A stretch of DNA of 28,127 bases from positions 1 through 28,127 of the forward strand of contig CAYSAG010000030.1 of NCBI GenBank assembly GCA_964428935.1, in the 5' to 3' direction. Below are positions 1 through 7,748 of the stretch, piece by piece. This DNA comes from JAADHY01 sp964428935 (lineage in GTDB: Bacteria > Planctomycetota > Planctomycetia > Planctomycetales > Planctomycetaceae). Under the pieces are notes generated by a model. That model saw only the letters and a program-made list of their open reading frames with translations, did no database searches and was not told the DNA's origin. Numbering within the stretch: the first letter of the stretch is position 1; every line of letters starts with the position of its first letter. Position numbers and translations under genes: made by a program.

Positions 1-120
1 CCCTTGATTGTCAAACTGTGAGGGTAGGTCGTCAACAAGTTTTTCCACTTTTTCCGAAAAAAACGGCAATTCGTAGCACACGGCGGCCGAAAAGCTTGAC
101 ACGGTCCGGCTGGTTTTCCG
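1..120. other. Intergenic end of window, no gene seen
   Basis: This stretch lies downstream of the leftward sigma54-activator gene. It is more A/T-rich than its surroundings and contains a run of seven A (T on the minus strand) near 57-63. A weak stem around CGGC/GCCG could make this a terminator for the leftward gene, but the loop would be long, so I do not call one. No coding region is supported. Confidence 0.4.
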
Positions 121-2157
121 TCACGGGCGGCCTGCGCCGGGCGGCCGCGTCACTTGGTAGCGTTTCAGTTTCCGGTCGAGCGTGGAGCGTTCGATTCCGA
201 GGATTTCGGCCGCTCGCGACTTGTTCCAGTTCGTGTGCTCCAACACCGCCAGGATGTGACGCCGCTCCACCTCGCGCAACGACAGCAGTTCCACTCCCGC
301 CTGCGCCGGCTCTTCACCCCAGTCCGTTTCGGCCGGAAGCGACGACAGTCGCAAGTCCTTCGGCGTAATCAGGCCCCCGGAGCACAGAATGACGGCCCGC
401 TCGATGCAGTTCTGTAGTTCCCGCACGTTTCCGGGCCAGTCGTACTTTTGCAGAATTTCGAGGGCCTCGGGCGTGAAGCCTTTCACGGGAATTTTCAGCC
501 GCTGAGCCGCTCGGCTGAGAAAGTAGTGGGCCAGAATGGGAATGTCGCTGCGTCTCTTCCGAAGCGGCTCGACGTAAATCTCCACGACGTACAACCGGAA
601 AAACAGGTCTTGCCTGAACTGCTTCTGTTCGACCGCCTTGGCCAGGTCCCGGTTCGTCGCCGCGACCACCCGCACGTCGACCTGAATGGGTTGGCTGCCG
701 CCGACGCGTTCGAACGGGTGTCCCTCCAAAACGCGGAGGAACTTCGCCTGAATGGACGGGCTGAGCTCTCCGACTTCGTCCAGAAACAAGGTTCCTCCGT
801 CGGCCTGTTCGAACTTGCCCAGCTTCCGCTCCGTCGCGCCGGTGAAAGCCCCCTTTTCGTGCCCGAACAGCTCGCTCTCCAGCAACGTCTCGCTCAACGC
901 CGCACAGTTCATGCAGACGAACGGCCGGTTGCGTCGAGGGCTGTTGAAGTGAATGGCCCGAGCCACCAGTTCCTTGCCGACACCGCTCTCGCCGCGAATC
1001 AACACGGTGGCGTCGGTCGGGGCGATTCGAGCAATGGCTTCGCGCAGCCGGCGAATCGACGGGCTCTCGCCAATGATTTCGCTGCTTTCCGAGACCTGGC
1101 TCCACAGCTTGTAGTACTCGTCTTGCACGCGGGCCAGTCCGGTGGCCAGCGTCTCCATTTGTTTGATGTTCTTCAGAGCCAAGGCCATTTGGTCGGCCAC
1201 GGCCAAAGTGAATTCCAGGTCGTCTGGGCCGAGTGGGCGTGAGGAGTCGGTCGAGTAGAGGTGAATGAGGCCGTAGATGGTTTTTTCGGCGCGAATGGGA
1301 GCACAAATGACGCTGCGGACTCGCAGCTCGCTCAGGCTGTCCCGCCCCGCCAGCCACGTGTCGTCGTGCACGTCGTGAGCCAGCACGGCCTCCCACTCGG
1401 TCAGAACCAGCCGGGAAAGAGACGTCGAAACCCGCTCGTACGGCTTGCCCGTTCGTGACCGGTACGCCACCACTTCCAGTTCGCCGACCTCCGCCCCCTC
1501 CTGCAACTGCTCCTTCAGCAACAGAATGGCTCCAATGTCGGCCCCGGTCGCTTCCAGCAGCCTGTCCAGCACCAACTGCGACAGACTGGACGAGTCGCGA
1601 GCCGCGGCCATGTCGAGGGCCAAGCGGTAGAGTCGAGCCAACTGCTGGCCGGTCTGTTCTCGTCCGACGACGTCTTTCGGCGTGATCCGGTCGAACCGGG
1701 TGCGACGTTTTCGGTGCACAATGGCCGGAGCCGACTCCTCGCCAACCGGCGTCAGCGGAACCTCCACCGTCTCTTGATGACCCGGCTCCAGCAGCTCGAC
1801 GTCGTCCAACGCTTCCACCGGGCGAGACAGGTCGAAGGTTAGCACCATGTGGTAGCCGCCGACCCGAATCAAATCGCCTTCTTTCAGCTCGGTCTCGCCC
1901 TCTACGCGGACGCCGTTGACGAAGGTGCCGTTGCGACTGTCGAGGTCGCGCACCCACCACCGTTGCTCGCGCCAAAAGACGGAACAGTGGTAGCGGCTGC
2001 ACCGGTCATCGCGGACCACGACCCGGTTGTCAGCAGCTCGGCCGACCGTCGTCTTTTCGTCGGCCGTCAGCTTGTAAACCTCTCGGTTGTGCCGGCCGTC
2101 GCTGACGATCAGGTAGGCCGTCGTCCGGTCCTCCACGCTCTCAGCCCGTTCCGACAT
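121..2157 (-). CDS. FHA-GAF-AAA+ sigma54-dependent transcriptional activator
   Basis: This is an enhancer-binding protein that should activate sigma54 promoters by ATP hydrolysis. Read from ATG 2157 it has 678 residues. An FHA domain covers about 30-105, with GR at 39-40 and SRNGTFVNG at 74-82, and would bind a phospho-threonine partner. A GAF-like sensor spans about 170-330. The AAA+ core is complete: Walker A GESGVGK at 389-395, GAFTGA sigma54 contact loop at 436-441, Walker B GGTLFLDE at 454-461. A Fis-type helix-turn-helix lies at about 645-665. An in-frame GTG at 2175 would add six residues, but the ATG has an AAGG five bases upstream. There is no response-regulator receiver domain, so input probably comes through FHA phospho-binding and GAF ligand binding. 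It is the last gene of a leftward set behind the methyltransferase and corrinoid protein, which suggests it controls the corrinoid cluster (inference). Family assignment is secure; targets are not shown. Confidence 0.93.
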   Translation of the reverse strand: MSERAESVEDRTTAYLIVSDGRHNREVYKLTADEKTTVGRAADNRVVVRDDRCSRYHCSVFWREQRWWVRDLDSRNGTFVNGVRVEGETELKEGDLIRVGGYHMVLTFDLSRPVEALDDVELLEPGHQETVEVPLTPVGEESAPAIVHRKRRTRFDRITPKDVVGREQTGQQLARLYRLALDMAAARDSSSLSQLVLDRLLEATGADIGAILLLKEQLQEGAEVGELEVVAYRSRTGKPYERVSTSLSRLVLTEWEAVLAHDVHDDTWLAGRDSLSELRVRSVICAPIRAEKTIYGLIHLYSTDSSRPLGPDDLEFTLAVADQMALALKNIKQMETLATGLARVQDEYYKLWSQVSESSEIIGESPSIRRLREAIARIAPTDATVLIRGESGVGKELVARAIHFNSPRRNRPFVCMNCAALSETLLESELFGHEKGAFTGATERKLGKFEQADGGTLFLDEVGELSPSIQAKFLRVLEGHPFERVGGSQPIQVDVRVVAATNRDLAKAVEQKQFRQDLFFRLYVVEIYVEPLRKRRSDIPILAHYFLSRAAQRLKIPVKGFTPEALEILQKYDWPGNVRELQNCIERAVILCSGGLITPKDLRLSSLPAETDWGEEPAQAGVELLSLREVERRHILAVLEHTNWNKSRAAEILGIERSTLDRKLKRYQVTRPPGAGRP

Positions 2158-2446
2158 GTTGCCCTTTTTGACCACCCTTGCGTTCGTCGCCCGTCACGTC
2201 GCCGCTTTGCTTCGCCGGCTCGCGGCAGCCGCTTGTTCCGCGCGAGCCGGCGTCGGGCAGACCCGACTTCGCGCCCGCTCCGCAAGCCGCTCTGTCAGTC
2301 GAGCCTGTCCGGGAATTGCGCGAAGCGTGTTTCCTCGTGCCCGCCGGCCGGTCGAGTTTCAAACCTGGCTCGGCAAGCCACGTCTGTGGCTCCGAGCCTG
2401 CGATTCTGTCAAGAAGCGTGGAGCAACCTCCGGACACACCTCGCAG
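2158..2446. other. Intergenic region between methyltransferase and regulator genes
   Basis: These 289 bases separate two leftward genes. The only clear structure is the hairpin at 2367-2398, listed separately. No sigma54-type GG-N10-GC element was obvious, and no open frame shows the strong third-position G/C bias of the neighbouring genes. The regulator may therefore have its own promoter here, unless transcription reads through the hairpin. Confidence 0.4.
2367..2398 (-). terminator. Strong hairpin downstream of methyltransferase gene, possible terminator
   Basis: GGCTCGG (2367-2373) pairs with CCGAGCC (2392-2398), and AGCCAC (2376-2381) pairs with GTGGCT (2386-2391). This gives 13 pairs, a two-base bulge and a GTCT loop. 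It lies 49 bases past the methyltransferase stop. On the minus strand only a short AGGTTTG follows, not a U tract, so it is a weak terminator or a processing/attenuation hairpin between the methyltransferase and regulator genes. Confidence 0.45.
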
Positions 2447-3349
2447 CTACTTGCAGCACGCGTCCAGAGCTTGCCGCATGGCCTTCAGGTGTTCGGGCGT
2501 GGTTCCGCAGCACCCTCCAATCACCCGCACTCCGACCTGGACCAGCTTCGGCACCAGCTCGGCCATGTTTTCCGGAGAGGCCGGGTAGACGAGTTGTCCG
2601 TCGACGTTTTCGGGCGAGCCCGCGTTGGGCTGCAAAATGACGGGTGTCTCACCAGCCGCAGCGACAATCTGCTCGGCCAGCCGGACGTAGTCGTCCAAAC
2701 TCAGCGACGTGCCGCAGTTGGCTCCGACAATGTCTGCGCCGGCGTCAACCGCTCGGTGAATGGCCTCCTCCACCGACGTTCCCATCATGGTCCGGAACGA
2801 GCCGTTGGCCGAGCGGTCGAAGGCGTAGCTGGCGACGACGCCACGGTCGCCGACCCGTCGAGCCGCTTCGACCGCAATGGCCAGTTCGTCCGGTGAGGCC
2901 ATGGTCTCGACAATGAACGCGTCGACGCCGCCCTCGGCCAGCGCTTCGGCTTGCTCGGAAAAAATGGCCAGCAACCGGTCGGCGGTCATGAGGCCGTACG
3001 GTTCCAGGAAGTCGCCGAACGGACCGATGTCGCCCAGAACGAGCACCGAGTCGCCCAGGGCGTCGCGAGCCAGCCGAGCGGCCGCCCGGTTCAGCTCGGC
3101 CGCCCGCTCGGCCAGCCCGTGTCGTTCCAACGCCGCTGCACTGCCTCCGAACGTGTTCGTCAGAATCCACTCACTGCCGGCCTGAGCGTAGTCGCGGTGG
3201 ACCGCCGCGACCCGGTCCGGGTGCTCCACGTTCCAAAGCTCGCCGCACGCTCCACTGACCAACCCGCGTTGCATCAACTGCGTGCCCATGGCTCCGTCCG
3301 CCAACCGCGGACGTTCCCGCACCGCTGCGACCAGTTCCGCACCCGTCAT
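2447..3349 (-). CDS. Homocysteine S-methyltransferase family protein (corrinoid-linked)
   Basis: This 300-residue protein is a single homocysteine S-methyltransferase (BHMT/MetH N-terminal type) TIM barrel. The N-terminus carries the DGAMGTQLM signature at 18-26. The three zinc-ligand cysteines are all present: C212 in GANCG and C280/C281 in GGCCGT. It should therefore bind zinc and activate a thiol or thiolate methyl acceptor such as homocysteine. It lacks the pterin-binding, B12-binding and activation domains of full MetH; the corrinoid protein is encoded separately just upstream. The likely reaction is methyl transfer between the corrinoid protein and a thiol, either making methionine or demethylating an S-methyl compound. 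The sequence cannot decide the direction. The start ATG follows an AAGGG and GGTGA run. It lies 103 bases behind the corrinoid gene in the same direction, so co-transcription is likely. Confidence 0.9.
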   Translation of the reverse strand: MTGAELVAAVRERPRLADGAMGTQLMQRGLVSGACGELWNVEHPDRVAAVHRDYAQAGSEWILTNTFGGSAAALERHGLAERAAELNRAAARLARDALGDSVLVLGDIGPFGDFLEPYGLMTADRLLAIFSEQAEALAEGGVDAFIVETMASPDELAIAVEAARRVGDRGVVASYAFDRSANGSFRTMMGTSVEEAIHRAVDAGADIVGANCGTSLSLDDYVRLAEQIVAAAGETPVILQPNAGSPENVDGQLVYPASPENMAELVPKLVQVGVRVIGGCCGTTPEHLKAMRQALDACCK

Positions 3350-3452
3350 TCACCGCCCTTTCTGAACCGTCCCACTGACGCACGCCTCTGTCGCAGGCTC
3401 GACAGCCCAGCGGCGAACTCGTCTCCGGTCGAAGGCCCACCCTCGGTCAGGT

Positions 3453-4085
3453 TCAAGCCGCCACAATCTTCTTGGCGACCTCGACGGCCGTGGCTGCGTC
3501 GGCCGCGTAGCCGTCGGCACCAATGCGCGTGGCGAAATCTTCCGTCACCGGCGCCCCACCGACAATGACCTTCACGTCACCCAGGTTCGCCGCCCGCAAT
3601 GCCTCGACAACCGTCTGCATGTTGGGCATGGTCGTGGTGAGCAACGCCGACAGCCCCACCAGCTTGGCGCTGTGTTCTTTCGCCGCTTGCACAAACTTGT
3701 CCGGCGGGACGTTCGTCCCCAAGTCGACCACCCGAATGTTGGCCCCTTTCCACATCAGAGCGACCAGGTTCTTGCCAATGTCGTGCAGGTCGCCTTGCAC
3801 CGTACCAATGACCGCCGTGAACTCCGGCTCAATTCCCGCCTCCACCAGCAGCGGCTCCAGCAGCTTCATGCTTTCGTTCATGGCCCGAGCGGCAATCAAC
3901 ACTTCCGGCACGAAAATCTCGTTCGCCTTGAACCGCCGGCCGACGTCGTCCATGGCCGCCGTCAACGCGTCCAGAATCTGCTGCGGCGAAGCACCCTGCT
4001 GAATGCACTCCTGCGTCAGCTTCGTTGCCTCACCCCGGTTGCCGGTCTTGATTGCCTCGCTCAACTGTTGCAGCAGTTCGGTCAT
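3453..4085 (-). CDS. Corrinoid (B12-binding) methyltransferase protein, MtaC/MtbC-like
   Basis: This 210-residue protein has the two-domain form of corrinoid shuttle proteins. A helical cap domain covers about 1-85 and a Rossmann-type B12-binding domain about 88-210. The base-off/His-on motif DxHxxG is present as D99-L-H101-D-I-G104, so H101 should be the lower axial ligand to cobalt. The downstream S146-A-L and IVGGAPV (174-180) motifs also fit. The frame is open further upstream to 4325, but the start at 4085 is preferred because AGGAGAGGA precedes it at good spacing and the upstream residues look non-coding. It is the first gene of the leftward set. Its expected partners are the adjacent methyltransferase and the corrinoid activator encoded divergently. 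The family is secure; the substrate of the system is unknown. Confidence 0.94.
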   Translation of the reverse strand: MTELLQQLSEAIKTGNRGEATKLTQECIQQGASPQQILDALTAAMDDVGRRFKANEIFVPEVLIAARAMNESMKLLEPLLVEAGIEPEFTAVIGTVQGDLHDIGKNLVALMWKGANIRVVDLGTNVPPDKFVQAAKEHSAKLVGLSALLTTTMPNMQTVVEALRAANLGDVKVIVGGAPVTEDFATRIGADGYAADAATAVEVAKKIVAA

Positions 4086-4145
4086 GACCGTCCTCTCCTG
4101 GTTGCAGCGTTGCACACCCTGTGACGTAACCCCTTGGTCGACCCA

Positions 4146-4173
4146 TTCGGCCTGACGACTTCGGCCTGACGAC
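4146..4173. repeat. Perfect 14-bp tandem direct repeat in leader of the corrinoid gene
   Basis: TTCGGCCTGACGAC occurs twice with no gap, at 4146-4159 and 4160-4173, about 60 bases upstream of the corrinoid-protein start. The 14-bp period, about 1.3 helical turns, is unusual for a dimeric operator. It could be a regulator-binding array or replication slippage. Confidence 0.6.
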
Positions 4174-4315
4174 GGCAAGCGGCACGGCCCCGCGACCGTT
4201 ACAGCCGGCTTGCGTCTGTTCCCACAGACCGCGCCCACTGGGCTCGTCCAGCGGCCGCCGCTCGCGGAACCGCTCCGCCCAGCGCGCAAACGTGTCTCGC
4301 CAGAGCCCGCCTCTT

Positions 4316-4329
4316 GCAAGAACAAAACC
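4316..4329 (-). promoter_or_regulatory. Candidate sigma54 (-24/-12) promoter for the corrinoid operon
   Basis: On the minus strand AGGTTTTGTTCTTGCA has GG and GC separated by exactly ten bases and a perfect TTGCA -12 element. The -24 half (AGGTTTT) matches the TGGCAC consensus only at GG. Transcription would start near 4305 and give a leader of about 220 bases containing the tandem repeat. The presence of a sigma54 activator in the same cluster makes the match more interesting, but a chance match is possible. Confidence 0.3.
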
Positions 4330-4670
4330 TACCAGAAAGCCGTTGCTCTGAAAAGCCCCTGAGCGTCCTGCTGCACTGTGGGCACCGCCAGCCCTCCGCC
4401 GGCCGGCAAGCCAGCCCCGGACCGCCCGTCCAGTTGCGGTGTCCGTCGAGTTGACTCATCATGTCTGCCGTCCTGCTGGCGCGGTCCACGGCCAGTCGGC
4501 CGGCCATTACAGACTTGGCCGCTGCCAGGGGACGCCCTGTCCGGCGCGAGCCGGGCTGGTGGTTCTTCCACACCAGCTCGCAACGTCCGAAAATTCCTGG
4601 CCGGTTCCACACCGCGGCGTGTCCCACGCCCCGACTGGTCCGGCTCTCTTGGCCAGCCGAAAAGACAGAC

Positions 4671-5561
4671 ATGTCGAGCGGTTCGTTGCCTTGCCCCGAC
4701 CACCGCGTGCCGCACAACGGGCGTCGCACGGTTGTGGTGGCGTGCGCCGTGCTGGAGGACGAAGTCAACCATTTCGCCGGTCGGTTGCCGTACGTGGTCC
4801 ACGTCGAGCTGCTTCGGCAGGGCTTGCACAACGAGCCACCCCGACTCCGTCGTGAGTTGCAGGCGGCCGTCGAGCGGGTCGAAAGTGGCTGGCGGCCCGA
4901 GGTCGTCGCGCTGGGCTACGGGCTTTGCAGCCGAGGCGTCGAGGGCGTGCACGCTTCCAGCGCCACGCTGGTGTTGGCCCGAGCTCACGACTGCATGACT
5001 CTGCTGCTGGGCAGCTCCCAACGCTACCTGGACTACGTCCGTCAGAACCCGGGCACTTACTGGTACAGTCCCGGCTGGAACCGGCACCACTTGCCGCCCG
5101 GCCCGGAGCGGTACGAAACGGTGTTCCGTCAGTACGTGGAGAAGTACGGTCGCGACAACGCCGAGTACTTGATGCAGGTGGAGCACCGTTGGTACCAGAC
5201 GTACAACCGGGCCACCTTCGTCGACCTGGGTGTAACGGACGTCACGGCTGACCTGGACTACACGAGGCGGTGCGCCGAGTGGCTGGGCTGGACGTTCGAC
5301 CGCCAGCGAGGCGACCCCAAGTTGCTCCACGACTTGCTGGCCGGTCCGTGGGACGACCAACGCTTCGTCCTGGCCCCGCCCGGCTACACGTTTCGCCTGA
5401 CCGGCGACTCGCGAATTGTCGAGGCCGTGCCGTTGGCCGACTGGTCACCCCAGACGGCCGACGGCTCGACGGCCCCGTCCTGGCCGCCGCCAGCGTCTAC
5501 CCCCTTCCCGTTGGAGCCTCCGAATGAACCCTTGGGTCAAGCTGGAACTGCAGACGACTGA
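4671..5561 (+). CDS. DUF1638 domain protein
   Basis: This protein has 296 residues when read from ATG 4671. I recognise the DUF1638 family by an N-terminal VVVACAVLEDEV strand at 21-32, GYGLCSRG at 82-89, and RAHDCMTLLLGSSQRY at 104-119. The conserved cysteines (C25, C86, C108) and H106 could bind a metal or cofactor, but no biochemical function is established to my knowledge. The start is uncertain: no clear ribosome-binding site precedes it, and the frame is open back to 4461. The C-terminal 40 residues are proline-rich and probably disordered. It overlaps the next gene by 38 bases, which implies translational coupling with the corrinoid activator. Family members are known to neighbour corrinoid proteins and RACo-type activators, so a role in corrinoid methyl transfer is likely by context only. 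Confidence 0.85.
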   Translation: MSSGSLPCPDHRVPHNGRRTVVVACAVLEDEVNHFAGRLPYVVHVELLRQGLHNEPPRLRRELQAAVERVESGWRPEVVALGYGLCSRGVEGVHASSATLVLARAHDCMTLLLGSSQRYLDYVRQNPGTYWYSPGWNRHHLPPGPERYETVFRQYVEKYGRDNAEYLMQVEHRWYQTYNRATFVDLGVTDVTADLDYTRRCAEWLGWTFDRQRGDPKLLHDLLAGPWDDQRFVLAPPGYTFRLTGDSRIVEAVPLADWSPQTADGSTAPSWPPPASTPFPLEPPNEPLGQAGTADD

Positions 5562-7692
5562 CCAGCGTCACGAACTGGCCGTTTCAGCCGACGAACGGTA
5601 CTGGAACCTGGCCGAGCTGTTGCGGCGTCACGAGTGGCCGCTCAACACCCGCTGCGGCCAGCGCGGCGTGTGCGACGGTTGCGTGGTGGAGCTGTTGGCG
5701 GGCCGGCTGGAGCGGTTGGACGGGCAGCAAACCGTCGACGCTTCGGACGGCCCCTGCTCCGTGCGAGCTTGTCAGTTTCGGTTGGTCGGGCCCGAGCGGG
5801 TCGTGCTGCGCGTGCCGGTGCGGTCGTTGCTGCGCGGCGAGCCGCAAGTTCTGACCGACTTCCGACTGAACGTCTCGTTCGCTCTCAACCCGCTGTGGCA
5901 GCAGCTCCCCGTGCGGCTGACCGAGCGCCCCGTGTCGCTCGAGGCGGTCACTCGACGCTTGAGACGCCGCCTCGACACCGACGAGCCGGTGGCCTTCACT
6001 GGCCGGGCCGCACGGGAACTGGAACGACTTTCCGCACCAGCGGGCGACGGGGACGAGCTGGTGTTCTGCGTCGAGCGTCGCCCGGACGGCTGGCTCGTTT
6101 CAGACGTCCTGCACCGCCCCCTGCCCCGGCCGCTCGGCGTGGCCGTCGACCTGGGCACGACCACCGTCGTCGTCCTGCTGGTGGACCTGACGACCGGACG
6201 CGTGCTGGCTCGCGCGGCTGGCTTCAACCGCCAAGTGACCGTGGCCGACGACGTGCTGAGCCGAATCAACCTCTGCCGCACCGACCCGGAAACGGTGCCC
6301 CGTCTTCGGGACCTGGCGGCCAAGACGGTCCGCGGGCTGTTGCGTCGAGCGTGGTTGCAGGCGACCAGGGCCGAGTCCGAGACGAGCAGCGCGGGCTCGT
6401 CCCAACCCGGTAGTCCACCTCCGGCCAGCCCACCTCCAGCCCACGACGCGTCCGCGTTTGGAGCAAGTTCGCTCGCCGCTTCCTCGCCCGAGCCGGCACC
6501 GGCGCAGCCGGTCCCACCGGAAGCACCTTCGCTCGAGTCGGCCCAAGTCGCCGTCTGGGCCGTCGCCGGAAACACCACAATGCTCCACCTGCTGGCAGGC
6601 GTCGACCCGTCGCCAATGGGCGTGGCTCCTTTTACGGCTCGGTTCACCGAGCACCGAGTGGAGCGGGCCGCGGCGGTGAGGCTGCGCGAGCCGACTGAGC
6701 CACCGAGCGGGCCCGCCGCGCGAGCAGCGTCCGGAAAGTACCCTCTGCAACCGGACGACGGCGTGGACGAACCCGACCCGCTGCCAAAGCAGCACACGGC
6801 AGGTGTCGAGCCACCGGTCGTGCGGCCCGACTCCAGCGTCCACCTGCTGCCCGGGGCGGCAGCCTACGTGGGCGCAGACCTGTGCGCCGGCATTCTCTCC
6901 AGCGGCATGCTCTACGACGACGGTCCCTGCCTGTTGGTCGACATTGGCACGAACGGCGAAATCATTCTGAAGCACGGCGACCGGCTGGTCGGGTGCGCCA
7001 CAGCGGCCGGGCCGGCGTTCGAGGGAGGCGGTTTGACGTGCGGCACGCGAGCCGGTCGCGGAGCGGTCGGCCACTTGTGGCTGGACGAGCGGTCGGGGCA
7101 GGTGCGGGTCGAAGTCATTCAAGACGACTCACGACGGCGAGCCAGCCCTCACGGCATTTGCGGCTCGGGCTACATTGACTTCTTGGCCGAAGGCCGTCGC
7201 TGCGGACTGCTGACGCCGACCGGCCGGTTCGCCGACCCGCTGCCTGCGGCTTTCGCCGAGCGGGTCGAGCGGCACGAGGAGCTGGGGCGAGTGTTTCGCG
7301 TCGCGCGGGGAACGGGCGGCCGGAGCGTCGTCGTCAGCGAGGCCGACGTCGCGTCGCTCCTCCAAGCCAAAGGGGCCATTGCCGCCGGAATTCTGACCTT
7401 GCTGGAGCGGGAAGGGCTCCGTGCGTCCGACGTCCGAACACTCTACCTGGCCGGCGGCTTCGGCATGTTCTTGAGCGTGACCAACGCCATTGACTGCGGT
7501 CTGCTGCCAGGGTTCCGAGCCGAACAGGTGACGCTGGTCGGAAACACGTCGCTGGCCGGAGCGTACTTGGCCCTGCTGGACGCCTCGCTACTGGACGAAC
7601 TGGCTCGCATTGGCCGCCGCTTGGAAGTGGTCGAGCTGAACCTCGACCCCGGTTTCGAGTCGCGCTACATTGACCAAATGAGTTTGCCGTAG
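5524..7692 (+). CDS. Reductive activator of corrinoid proteins (RACo-like; 2Fe-2S ferredoxin + ASKHA ATPase)
   Basis: This 722-residue protein should re-reduce inactive Co(II) corrinoid to Co(I) using ATP and an external electron donor. The N-terminal plant-type 2Fe-2S domain has C44-x5-C50-x2-C53 and C83 in RACQ. A linker domain follows to about 200. The ASKHA ATPase (DUF4445-type) has its phosphate-1 motif VDLGTTT at 208-214, a second DIGTNGE at 473-479, GPAFEGGG at 496-503, and later GICGSGYIDF and LAGGFG motifs. It is longer than typical RACo proteins because of two low-complexity Pro/Ser/Ala-rich inserts at about 283-340 and 386-438, both inside the ASKHA region. The chosen ATG has GGAG seven bases upstream and overlaps the DUF1638 gene. 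The obvious client is the corrinoid protein encoded divergently at 3453-4085. Confidence 0.93.
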   Translation: MNPWVKLELQTTDQRHELAVSADERYWNLAELLRRHEWPLNTRCGQRGVCDGCVVELLAGRLERLDGQQTVDASDGPCSVRACQFRLVGPERVVLRVPVRSLLRGEPQVLTDFRLNVSFALNPLWQQLPVRLTERPVSLEAVTRRLRRRLDTDEPVAFTGRAARELERLSAPAGDGDELVFCVERRPDGWLVSDVLHRPLPRPLGVAVDLGTTTVVVLLVDLTTGRVLARAAGFNRQVTVADDVLSRINLCRTDPETVPRLRDLAAKTVRGLLRRAWLQATRAESETSSAGSSQPGSPPPASPPPAHDASAFGASSLAASSPEPAPAQPVPPEAPSLESAQVAVWAVAGNTTMLHLLAGVDPSPMGVAPFTARFTEHRVERAAAVRLREPTEPPSGPAARAASGKYPLQPDDGVDEPDPLPKQHTAGVEPPVVRPDSSVHLLPGAAAYVGADLCAGILSSGMLYDDGPCLLVDIGTNGEIILKHGDRLVGCATAAGPAFEGGGLTCGTRAGRGAVGHLWLDERSGQVRVEVIQDDSRRRASPHGICGSGYIDFLAEGRRCGLLTPTGRFADPLPAAFAERVERHEELGRVFRVARGTGGRSVVVSEADVASLLQAKGAIAAGILTLLEREGLRASDVRTLYLAGGFGMFLSVTNAIDCGLLPGFRAEQVTLVGNTSLAGAYLALLDASLLDELARIGRRLEVVELNLDPGFESRYIDQMSLP

Positions 7693-7748
7693 CCGAGCCT
7701 GTTGGCGGTCCCTTTTGGCCGCGAGACACTCGAAGGACCAGGCCCCAA

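Larger units (their letters stand above)
4086..4670. other. 585-bp divergent intergenic region of the corrinoid/C1 cluster
   Basis: This gap should hold the promoters of both divergent gene sets. On the minus strand I see a candidate -24/-12 element (4316-4329) and a perfect 14-bp tandem repeat (4146-4173), listed separately. On the plus strand a TTGACT at 4451 has no credible -10 partner. No cobalamin riboswitch core was recognised. Open frames cross the region on both strands but lack the strong third-position G/C bias of the neighbouring genes and have no family signature. Confidence 0.5.

Noticed and set aside
314..2002. Long open frame (562 residues) on the minus strand in another frame of the sigma54 activator
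   Set aside because: It is a frame-shifted shadow with Arg/Gly/Pro-rich composition and no family motif; the activator frame carries all the expected motifs.
4086..4670. Cobalamin riboswitch before the corrinoid or DUF1638 gene
   Set aside because: No B12-box-like or conserved core element was found by eye on either strand. A covariance search would be decisive.
4329..5360. 343-residue minus-strand open frame across the divergent region
   Set aside because: It would run through the DUF1638 gene and the promoter region and shows no motif; the strongly biased plus frame contains the DUF1638 signature.
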